Below are positions 1-5,221 of a stretch of DNA of 8,424 nucleotides, one piece after another. The DNA comes from Hyphomicrobiales bacterium (GTDB lineage: Bacteria; Pseudomonadota; Alphaproteobacteria; Rhizobiales; JAJFHB01). The translations under genes were made by a program, and so were the position numbers. Location: contig JAJFHB010000115.1 in the NCBI GenBank assembly GCA_021775795.1, positions 1 through 8,424 of the forward strand, given 5' to 3'. Below the pieces are notes generated by a model. The model did no database searches. It was given only the letters and a program-made list of their open reading frames with translations, and was not told where the DNA came from. The first letter of the stretch is position 1. Each line of letters begins with the position of its first letter.

Positions 1-1
1 C

Positions 2-1027
2 CTTACAGAGGGCGGCATTATTGCTGCCGGAAACAGCGACGCTGTTCTCTACCGGCTGCTTGCCGAGCTGTTCGGTGCTGATCTGGATGTTGAACAAAGC
101 GAAACCATCATTGATCCCGGTGTTGATCAGATGGAGGCCAACGACCCTGGCGTAGCGGACATTGACGCTGGATCCGACATTGACGCTGAAACCAACGATG
201 CCTCTGTTCCCGATACTGACAGTCTTGATGCAGAGGTTCCCGATGTGGAAGTTCTAGAGAATGACGATCCACCACTTCAAACGACTGCGCCGGACGTTGC
301 CTCCAGCGAGGGTCGTGGCGATCGTGAGCAAACGGTGCCGGAAAGTCCGAAAACACCTGTTGATCCACGGATCAACGCACACACAAATGTTGAACGCGTT
401 ACCCGGACCGCAGCGCTTGTGGTCCTTGAGGGGGGTATGGGGGTGACCATACCGGCGCAAAACGAGCAACTGACGCCTTCGGCCCGTTCAATTGCGCGGG
501 ATACCGATGTTGCCGCGCGACTGTCGCTCGGTATGGTCTGGCCGGAGGTTTTCGGGGAATCGGATCTGGGGTTACATCTCGTTGCGCTGGCAGGGCGAAG
601 TGGTGTCACTTCTGTCAGCTCTGTAGCTGGTGGTGGCAGTGCTGTCGGGGCCAGCACATACTACGGGCTTTTGCCCTTTGTGTCGCTCGAGCATCACTTC
701 AGCAACGACATAAGTATTCGGGCTGGAGGCGGCCTTGGCATTGCCATGCGTGATGTGTCTGCATCCATCGGAGGCGTTTCCGTGGTTGATGCACAGGGTG
801 TAGCGCTTCTTGCTCAGGTTGGCTTTGGCGTAAGACACCGGCTGGCAGATTGCATTGATGCTGGGATAGATGTGTATGGAACCTACGTCGGAGATGTTTC
901 AGGTAGTGGCGCAGTTTCGGGGCGTCAACTACAGGGCTTTTGGGATGTTTCGGTGCTTTTCAGCTTGCGGGTAGCTCTTCTCGGCTTGAGCGAGGAAGGC
1001 GATCTGGTGAGCTCTTCGTGCCGGTGA
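2..1027 (+). CDS. Partial surface protein: acidic linker plus C-terminal outer-membrane beta-barrel-like domain
   Basis: The frame is open from the first bases and runs 341 codons to TGA at 1025-1027, so the 5' end lies outside the window and the ATG at 131 is probably internal. Three zones are visible. Residues 1-43 include a short stretch with Leu/Ala helix character (DAVLYRLLAELFGADL). About 50 residues encoded by 131-280 are Asp/Glu-rich with no Lys or Arg and rich in Ala, Val and Pro, which suggests a flexible linker. From about 390 to 1010 the protein is Gly/Ser/Val-rich with alternating hydrophobic residues and strand-like segments ending in aromatics (for example LLPFVSLEHHF, IRAGGGLGIA, FWDVSVLFSLRVAL), resembling a small outer-membrane barrel. 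The protein ends in SSSCR rather than a terminal Phe. I recognise no named family, and the missing N-terminus prevents judging a signal peptide. The outer-membrane assignment is inferred from composition only. Confidence 0.75.
   Translation, partial: LTEGGIIAAGNSDAVLYRLLAELFGADLDVEQSETIIDPGVDQMEANDPGVADIDAGSDIDAETNDASVPDTDSLDAEVPDVEVLENDDPPLQTTAPDVASSEGRGDREQTVPESPKTPVDPRINAHTNVERVTRTAALVVLEGGMGVTIPAQNEQLTPSARSIARDTDVAARLSLGMVWPEVFGESDLGLHLVALAGRSGVTSVSSVAGGGSAVGASTYYGLLPFVSLEHHFSNDISIRAGGGLGIAMRDVSASIGGVSVVDAQGVALLAQVGFGVRHRLADCIDAGIDVYGTYVGDVSGSGAVSGRQLQGFWDVSVLFSLRVALLGLSEEGDLVSSSCR
158..193 (+). repeat. Short 18-bp tandem duplication in the acidic linker
   Basis: GACATTGACGCTG occurs at 158-170 and again at 176-188, a period of 18 bases, encoding DIDAGS then DIDAET. 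Because the period is a multiple of three the frame is kept. It looks like a small in-frame expansion of the acidic linker. Seen directly; only two copies. Confidence 0.6.
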
Positions 1028-1054
1028 ACTTCCAGCCCTGTCAATGAACTTGAC

Positions 1055-1083
1055 TTGACATCGAGACCCGGCAAACGTTGCAC
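1055..1083 (+). promoter_or_regulatory. Weak promoter candidate for the aminotransferase-nnr unit
   Basis: A perfect -35 hexamer TTGACA lies at 1055-1060 in the 91-base gap before the preferred aminotransferase start. Seventeen bases later the -10 position reads TTGCAC, a poor match. The -35 is real to the eye but the -10 is not convincing, so transcription could also come from upstream. Confidence 0.25.
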
Positions 1084-1105
1084 CTTCGTTTGGAGTGACA
1101 AAACA

Positions 1106-1110
1106 AGGGG
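1106..1110 (+). promoter_or_regulatory. Ribosome binding site that decides the aminotransferase start
   Basis: AGGGG lies 8 bases before ATG 1119. The alternative GTG at 1095 has only a GGA directly abutting it, which leaves no proper spacing. This favours ATG 1119. Confidence 0.55.
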
Positions 1111-1118
1111 CTGACCTG

Positions 1119-2297
1119 ATGGCGTCGATGCCAGCACTCAACAATGTATACAGCGGGCTTGGGACCACTATCTTCACAGTCATGTCGTCGCTTGCGGTTG
1201 AGCATGAAGCGATAAATCTGGGGCAGGGTTTCCCCGATGTGGATGGCCCTGAAGAAATTCGAAAACTCGCAGCGGAAAAGCTGATATCCGGCCCCAATCA
1301 GTATCCGCCAATGCAAGGCGTTCCTGAATTACGGCAGGCGGTGGCGCGTCACAATCAGCGGTTTTACGGTCTGGAGTACGACTGGGCATCCGAAATCATT
1401 GTAACGTCTGGAGCAACAGAAGCGCTTTCTGCCTGCATTATGGCCCTGCTTAATCCCGAAGACGAAGCAATCGTCATTGAACCCTTCTACGATTGCTATT
1501 TGCCTCAGATTGAGCAAACAGGCGCCCGGGTGAGGGCCGTGTCTGTGAAGCCGCCGAACTGGTCCCTGCCGGTCGATGAGTTGCGTGCAGCTTTCAACAA
1601 GAACACGAAGGCGGTGATCCTGAACACGCCGATGAATCCGGCGAGCAAGGTGTTCACACAGGAAGAACTGCAGGTGCTGGCGGATCTGCTGGAGGAGTTT
1701 GATGCTTACGCCATATGTGATGAGGTCTATGAGCATCTGACGTTCGATGGCCGACGTCACACACCGCTCGCGGCGCTGGACGGCATGAAGGATCGCTGTC
1801 TGCGTATTGGCTCAGCAGGAAAGACTTTCTCTTTGACAGGGTGGAAAGTCGGGTACATTTCCGGCCCAGCCGCACTGACCACAGTTGTCGCTAAGGCGCA
1901 CCAGTTTCTGACATTCACGACACCCCCGGCACTTCAATATGCCATCGCTCATGGCCTTAACATGGACGACGAGTATTTTGACGGCCTGGCGTCCGAGCTT
2001 CAGGCAAAGCGCGATTTTCTCGCCGCGACGCTGGAAGGCATAGGACTGCCCATCCTGCCTTGTGAGGGGACTTACTTCATGACGGCTGATATCGCGCGCT
2101 TTGGCTTCAATGGATCAGACTATGATTTTTGCCGGCATATCACGCAAAATGCCAAAGTTGCAGCGGTGCCCATCAGCGTCTTCTATCATCCCGACACAAA
2201 GGATGTGCCGAGTACGCTGATCAGATTTTGTTTCTGCAAGCGCGACGATGTGATGGCTGAAGCTGCTGAGCGGCTCAGTGCTTACTTTGGAACGTGA
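1119..2297 (+). CDS. PLP-dependent class I/II aminotransferase (fold type I)
   Basis: A 392-residue cytosolic aminotransferase; an in-frame GTG at 1095 would add eight residues but lacks a spaced ribosome site. Numbered from ATG 1119, landmarks are the substrate-loop segment INLGQGFPD (about 32-40), VTSGATEAL (about 95-103) for PLP phosphate contacts, NTPMNP (169-174) with the conserved Asn, Asp201 in CDEVYEHL for the pyridine nitrogen, the Schiff-base lysine K235 in GSAGKTFSLTGWKVGY, and Arg369 in LIRFCF for the substrate carboxylate. Length and motifs fit the kynurenine/methionine/glutamine-type aminotransferase group (YbdL-like), which move an amino group from an amino acid to a 2-oxo acid. 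The exact substrate cannot be read from sequence. NTPMNPASK departs from the common NTPHNPTGK wording, which I take as family variation. It lies 39 bases before nnr on the same strand, a likely operon. Confidence 0.9.
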   Translation: MASMPALNNVYSGLGTTIFTVMSSLAVEHEAINLGQGFPDVDGPEEIRKLAAEKLISGPNQYPPMQGVPELRQAVARHNQRFYGLEYDWASEIIVTSGATEALSACIMALLNPEDEAIVIEPFYDCYLPQIEQTGARVRAVSVKPPNWSLPVDELRAAFNKNTKAVILNTPMNPASKVFTQEELQVLADLLEEFDAYAICDEVYEHLTFDGRRHTPLAALDGMKDRCLRIGSAGKTFSLTGWKVGYISGPAALTTVVAKAHQFLTFTTPPALQYAIAHGLNMDDEYFDGLASELQAKRDFLAATLEGIGLPILPCEGTYFMTADIARFGFNGSDYDFCRHITQNAKVAAVPISVFYHPDTKDVPSTLIRFCFCKRDDVMAEAAERLSAYFGT

Positions 2298-2336
2298 ACT
2301 GAGCGACTTGAGGGCAATCGCTGGAGGCAAAGGGGC

Positions 2337-3848
2337 ATGAACCAGGCGGTATTGGATGCAGAGGTGTTGCCGGACATCCTGACAACGCAGCAGATGTACG
2401 AAGTTGACCGTGCTGCTGAGGCGGCGGGGGTTTCCAGCCTCGAACTCATGGAAAACGCCGGCATCGCCTGTGCTGATGCGATCGTTGCAAGGGTGGAACC
2501 GTGCCCGACCCTGGTATTGTGTGGACCTGGAAATAACGGCGGCGATGGCTTTGTCATTGCGCGCCTTTTGCAGGTGCGCGGCTGGCCCGTGACTGTAGCA
2601 GTGCTCGGTTCTCCAGACAGCCTGACGGGTGATGCTGCAGAGAAGGCGTCCCTCTGGCATGGACCGGTGTGTTCTTTTGCCGAAGCCGGCATGGAAGAGG
2701 TCGAACTGGTTGTTGATTCCATATTCGGGGCAGGGCTCTCGCGTCCGGTGGCAGGTGAACTGGCGCAGTTGATCCAGACGATCAGCGACAAGGCAGTGTC
2801 TATTTGTGCAGTCGACGTGCCCAGTGGCATTGACGGTACCAGCGGACAGGTCATGGGGGCAGCTCTCAGGGCGAATTTTACGGTGACCTTCTTTCGCCGC
2901 AAGCCTGCCCATGTTCTGTATCCTGGTCGTGAATATTGCGGTGAAGTTATCGTTGCCGATATTGGTATCCCGGCTGAGGTCCTCGACGACGTCAACTCCA
3001 ATATCTGGGAAAACACACCGGCGCTTTGGTCAAACCTTCTTCCATGGCCGGGTGCAACTTCTCATAAATATGATCGTGGCCACGCAGCGGTTGTTTCCGG
3101 TGACGAATTGCATACCGGAGCGGCGAGGCTTGGGGCTGCCGCAGCCTTGAGAACGGGCGCCGGGCTGGTGACGATAGTTTCACCGCCGGACGCGGCAACG
3201 GTGAACGCGGTACATCTTACGGCGATCATGCTGCGGGAATTTGAAAGCGCCGAAGAACTGGCAACTTTGTTCGAAGACAAAAGATTGAATGCTGCGCTGA
3301 TCGGACCGGCTGCGGGTGTTAGCAGTGAAACCCGTTTCAACGTCGAGGCAATTCTGCGGGGAGGCGCCGCCACGGTGCTTGATGCCGATGCATTGACGTC
3401 GTTTGAAGCTACCCCCAGTCGATTGTTCGATGCAATTTTGGCGATGCCGAACAGGCCGGTTGTGATGACACCTCATGCGGGTGAGTTTTCGCGGGTCTTC
3501 CACGATTTAAAAGACGAAACATCCAAGCTTGGCGCTGCTGCAACCGCGAGCCGTCAGAGCGGTGCGGTGGTCGTCTTCAAAGGCCCTGATACTGTAGTCG
3601 CTGCGCCGGACGGCCGTATTTCGATTAACTCACATGCCAGCCCGTGGCTTGCCACTGCAGGGTCAGGTGACGTTCTTGCCGGCATTATTCTTGGGTTGCT
3701 TGCGCAGGGGATGCCTGTGTTTGAAGCCGCGAGTGCGGCTGTATGGCTACACGGAGAGGTGGGCATCCGGCTTGGCTGCGGACTCATCGCTGACGATCTG
3801 CCACATGCGATCCCATCGGTTCTTTCATCGTTCCAGCCAGACAAATAG
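2337..3848 (+). CDS. nnr: Bifunctional NAD(P)H-hydrate epimerase / ADP-dependent NAD(P)H-hydrate dehydratase
   Basis: This 503-residue protein repairs NAD(P)HX, the hydrated form of NAD(P)H made by heat or enzyme error. The N-terminal YjeF_N epimerase domain (about 15-215) interconverts R and S hydrates. It shows GPGNNGGDG (63-71), DSIFGAGLSRPV (127-138), VDVPSGIDG (159-167) and the TFFRRKPAH segment (184-192). The C-terminal ribokinase-like dehydratase (about 240-500) uses ADP to dehydrate the S form. It shows SHKYDRGH (242-249), VLDADAL (347-353), TPHAGEF (378-384), KGPDT (415-419) and GSGDVLAG (442-449), whose D445 is the expected catalytic residue. Length is typical for the fused enzyme. 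ATG 2337 follows GGAGG (2323-2327) with 9 bases between. It is probably co-transcribed with the aminotransferase and converges on the tetR gene, with 37 bases between the two stop codons. Confidence 0.95.
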   Translation: MNQAVLDAEVLPDILTTQQMYEVDRAAEAAGVSSLELMENAGIACADAIVARVEPCPTLVLCGPGNNGGDGFVIARLLQVRGWPVTVAVLGSPDSLTGDAAEKASLWHGPVCSFAEAGMEEVELVVDSIFGAGLSRPVAGELAQLIQTISDKAVSICAVDVPSGIDGTSGQVMGAALRANFTVTFFRRKPAHVLYPGREYCGEVIVADIGIPAEVLDDVNSNIWENTPALWSNLLPWPGATSHKYDRGHAAVVSGDELHTGAARLGAAAALRTGAGLVTIVSPPDAATVNAVHLTAIMLREFESAEELATLFEDKRLNAALIGPAAGVSSETRFNVEAILRGGAATVLDADALTSFEATPSRLFDAILAMPNRPVVMTPHAGEFSRVFHDLKDETSKLGAAATASRQSGAVVVFKGPDTVVAAPDGRISINSHASPWLATAGSGDVLAGIILGLLAQGMPVFEAASAAVWLHGEVGIRLGCGLIADDLPHAIPSVLSSFQPDK

Positions 3849-3885
3849 GAATTCAGCCCTCTACATTGGCGGTGGGCCGGTATTT

Positions 3886-4506
3886 TTATCCAGAGTGGGC
3901 GAGCGTGCCGCATACAAAAGATACGGCATTGCTCACATGCGCCTGTCGATCGAGGGATGAAATGGTGCGGTTTGGCTCTAGCAAGGCTCGCCAAAGAACA
4001 CCACCAACGAGCAGTCCCATGAAACTGTCAGCTAAATCGGTTGCACTCAGATTGTGCTGCAAGCCGGCAATCTTGATGTGCCGGTCGATTAGGGTGCAGA
4101 TGCTTGCGTGAAGATGCTTTGGCACGAGACCCCGAACTTCCGTTGCTGCGACATCGGTCCGGCGTGCGGCTTCGAGACCGACGCTGATCGTGCGCAGAGA
4201 CAAAGTGCTCAGCAGGTGCTCCAGATATTGCTCCGCTGAGTTTGTCAGTTCTCCGTGCAGGTCATCGCAATTCGTATCAACCGCGAAGGTGACTTCGTGA
4301 AAATTGCGCCAAAGCAGACTGAGCACCTGATTCAAAACATCGGACTTGTCAGCAAAATGGAAGTAGATGGATTGCTTCGAGCATTTTGAATTTGCAGCGA
4401 TGGCGTCGATACTGACGCCGTGAATTCCCAAATCCAAAACCAGATCATGTGTTGCGGACAGAATCCTCTGTTTGGTTCCATTGTCCAGTTCTTGGTGATT
4501 GCCCAT
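3886..4506 (-). CDS. TetR-family transcriptional repressor
   Basis: A 206-residue regulator. The N-terminal helix-turn-helix covers about residues 11-55: TKQRILSATHDLVLDLG, then VSIDAIAANSKCSKQSIYFHF, the usual TetR recognition helix pattern ending in YFHF and followed by DKSDVL. The all-helical C-terminal part (about 60-200) is the ligand and dimer domain; its LADSFMGLLVGGVLWRALL segment recalls AefR-like C-terminal domains, a tentative comparison. I prefer ATG 4506, preceded by GGAG (4517-4520 on the + strand) with 10 bases between. A GTG at 4566 would extend it by 20 basic/polar residues without a ribosome site. A palindrome and paired TATAAT boxes lie upstream, which suggests autorepression. 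The ligand is unknown. The plausible targets are itself and perhaps the small + strand membrane gene. Confidence 0.88.
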   Translation of the reverse strand: MGNHQELDNGTKQRILSATHDLVLDLGIHGVSIDAIAANSKCSKQSIYFHFADKSDVLNQVLSLLWRNFHEVTFAVDTNCDDLHGELTNSAEQYLEHLLSTLSLRTISVGLEAARRTDVAATEVRGLVPKHLHASICTLIDRHIKIAGLQHNLSATDLADSFMGLLVGGVLWRALLEPNRTISSLDRQAHVSNAVSFVCGTLAHSG

Positions 4507-4593
4507 ATGGCGCCGGCTCCAGCTTGTTTTTCTTTTGTTTTCGGCGCTCTCGGCCTGTCGACTCACGAATGCTAAATATGCGTGCCTCTAGTC

Positions 4594-4635
4594 ATTATAC
4601 ACGCTATTATAGAAACAATTCTACAAACCACACAA
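4594..4635 (-). promoter_or_regulatory. Promoter of the tetR gene with two perfect -10 boxes
   Basis: Read on the - strand, TTGTGT (4635-4630) is followed after 18 bases by a perfect TATAAT (4611-4606). A second TATAAT follows at 4599-4594. The first pair makes a credible sigma-70 promoter; the second -10 has no good -35. Initiation near 4600 would leave a leader of about 90 bases before ATG 4506. Confidence 0.55.
4607..4626. promoter_or_regulatory. Putative TetR operator palindrome
   Basis: An imperfect 20-bp palindrome with arms TTATAGAA and TTCTACAA (7 of 8 positions complementary) around ACAA. The inner arms TAGAA/TTCTA are perfect. It sits between the -35 and -10 of the tetR promoter, so an occupant would block polymerase. 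Size and AT-rich dyad form fit TetR-family operators. That this particular repressor binds it is inferred from position. Confidence 0.5.
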
Positions 4636-4656
4636 TCCCTGAGCCTGACGATTGAG

Positions 4657-4673
4657 CTGGCACATAATCTGCA
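4657..4673 (+). promoter_or_regulatory. Sigma-54 type -24/-12 promoter candidate
   Basis: CTGGCAC at 4657-4663 and CTGCA at 4669-4673 match the RpoN consensus YTGGCAC-N5-TTGCW, with one mismatch in the -12 element and exactly 10 bases between the invariant GG (4659-4660) and GC (4671-4672). The start would fall near 4684, leaving about 40 bases before ATG 4724. A competing reading is CATAAT (4663-4668) as a sigma-70 -10, but I see no good -35 for it. No activator site was identified with confidence. Confidence 0.45.
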
Positions 4674-4710
4674 AGTTCATGGCAATCATAGATGATCCTG
4701 CCCAAACAGT

Positions 4711-4720
4711 AAGGAGGTGG
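4711..4720 (+). promoter_or_regulatory. Near-ideal Shine-Dalgarno that fixes the start of the 47-residue gene
   Basis: AAGGAGGTGG contains the full anti-16S complement AGGAGGT, with GGAGG 6 bases before ATG 4724. It is the strongest ribosome site in the window. It rules against the upstream in-frame TTG 4652 and ATG 4679, which have no such site. Confidence 0.8.
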
Positions 4721-4723
4721 CAG

Positions 4724-4867
4724 ATGTTTTATGTCGTTTTGGGACTTTTGGTGCTCATGGGGGGCATTTCCGCATTTGCGGGCGGTGTAATGTCAGCGGA
4801 AGTGATGGCGATTGGATTGTTCACGGGCATTTATGCGCTTGGCATGGCGTTTCTGTTTCGCTCTTAA
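4724..4867 (+). CDS. Small two-helix membrane protein (47 residues), unknown function
   Basis: Starting at ATG 4724 the product is 47 residues and almost wholly hydrophobic. It has a first membrane segment at about residues 2-22 (FYVVLGLLVLMGGISAFAGGV), a short polar turn with the only acidic residue (S24, A25, E26), and a second segment at about 27-45 rich in Gly and small residues (AIGLFTGIYALGMAFLF), ending RS. The single Arg at the end suggests a helical hairpin with a cytosolic C-terminus. Small-residue spacings such as GGISAFAGG and GLFTGIYALG could support helix packing. I recognise no family. It stands alone between tetR (opposite strand) and tRNA-Leu. The strong ribosome site, the fitting promoter spacing and the clean hairpin topology argue that it is real. 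It might be a small stress-response or complex-modulating membrane protein, but nothing in the sequence shows that. Confidence 0.7.
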   Translation: MFYVVLGLLVLMGGISAFAGGVMSAEVMAIGLFTGIYALGMAFLFRS

Positions 4868-4964
4868 TCGAAACTGGTGTTTGCGCTAAGGAGATCTTTG
4901 GGTTAGGACACCTGCGAACGTAACGACAAGCTTGTAAATATTTTTCGAGACATCATTTCCGCGC

Positions 4965-4993
4965 TGGAAACGCTGGATTCCCCTGTGCTATAG
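4965..4993 (+). promoter_or_regulatory. Promoter candidate for tRNA-Leu
   Basis: TGGAAA (4965-4970) and CTATAG (4988-4993) are separated by 17 bases. The start would fall about 30 bases before the mature tRNA end, and CTATAG resembles the -10 seen at stable-RNA promoters of alphaproteobacteria. The -35 is a 4-of-6 match. Confidence 0.45.
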
Positions 4994-5030
4994 AGGCGCC
5001 GGCGAAGCGCGGCCAAATCCGCTCTCGATC

Positions 5031-5115
5031 GCGGGCGTGGTGGAACTGGTAGACACGCAAGATTTAGGTTCTTGTGGCGCAAGCCGTGGGGGTTCAAGTC
5101 CCTCCGCCCGCACCA
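5031..5115 (+). tRNA. tRNA-Leu (anticodon UAG), CCA encoded
   Basis: An 85-nt tRNA. The acceptor stem is GCGGGCG (5031-5037) with CGCCCGC (5105-5111), followed by discriminator A and an encoded CCA (5113-5115). The anticodon stem CAAGA/TCTTG encloses loop TTTAGGT with anticodon TAG at 5065-5067. The T arm carries GGTTCAAGTCC. The extra arm is long (TGGCGCAAGCCG region), as expected of a class II leucine tRNA. It reads CUA and probably other CUN codons. It lies 106 bases before tig. Confidence 0.97.
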
Positions 5116-5144
5116 CGATAATTGCCGAAGCCGGATTGGCAAAA

Positions 5145-5165
5145 GTGTATGAACGGCGCATACGC
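5145..5165 (+). other. Leader hairpin between tRNA-Leu and tig
   Basis: GTGTATG (5145-5151) can pair with CATACGC (5159-5165) over seven positions including one G-U pair, with a 7-base loop. Its role is unknown; it may be an RNA fold in the tig leader or a protein site. Confidence 0.3.
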
Positions 5166-5181
5166 ACAACATCAGATGATT

Positions 5182-5205
5182 GCGCCTGATACGGCGCCGC
5201 TTTTT
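5182..5205 (+). terminator. Weak terminator-like hairpin just before tig
   Basis: GCGCC (5182-5186) pairs with GGCGC (5193-5197) around a 6-base loop, and a run of five T follows at 5201-5205 after three intervening bases. It could end tRNA-Leu transcripts, but it lies only 16 bases before the tig start and the stem is short. Confidence 0.3.
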
Positions 5206-5221
5206 GGGAAAGCGATTGAAC

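Noticed and set aside
2115..3016. Two long - strand frames (265 and 244 codons) antisense to nnr
   Set aside because: They overlap each other and a clearly recognised enzyme, and have no family features.
3849..3885. Bidirectional terminator between the converging nnr and tetR genes
   Set aside because: Only a poor GCCC/GGGC pairing is visible and there is no T run on either strand.
4652..4723. Longer version of the small membrane protein from TTG 4652 or ATG 4679
   Set aside because: Neither has a ribosome site, both lie before the predicted transcript start, and the near-ideal Shine-Dalgarno directly precedes ATG 4724.
4926..4945. ACAAGCTTGT palindrome followed by AAATATTTTT, as a terminator of the small gene
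   Set aside because: The palindrome has no loop room for a real hairpin, and the T run is separated from it by A/T bases. It may be a protein site but I cannot support a terminator.
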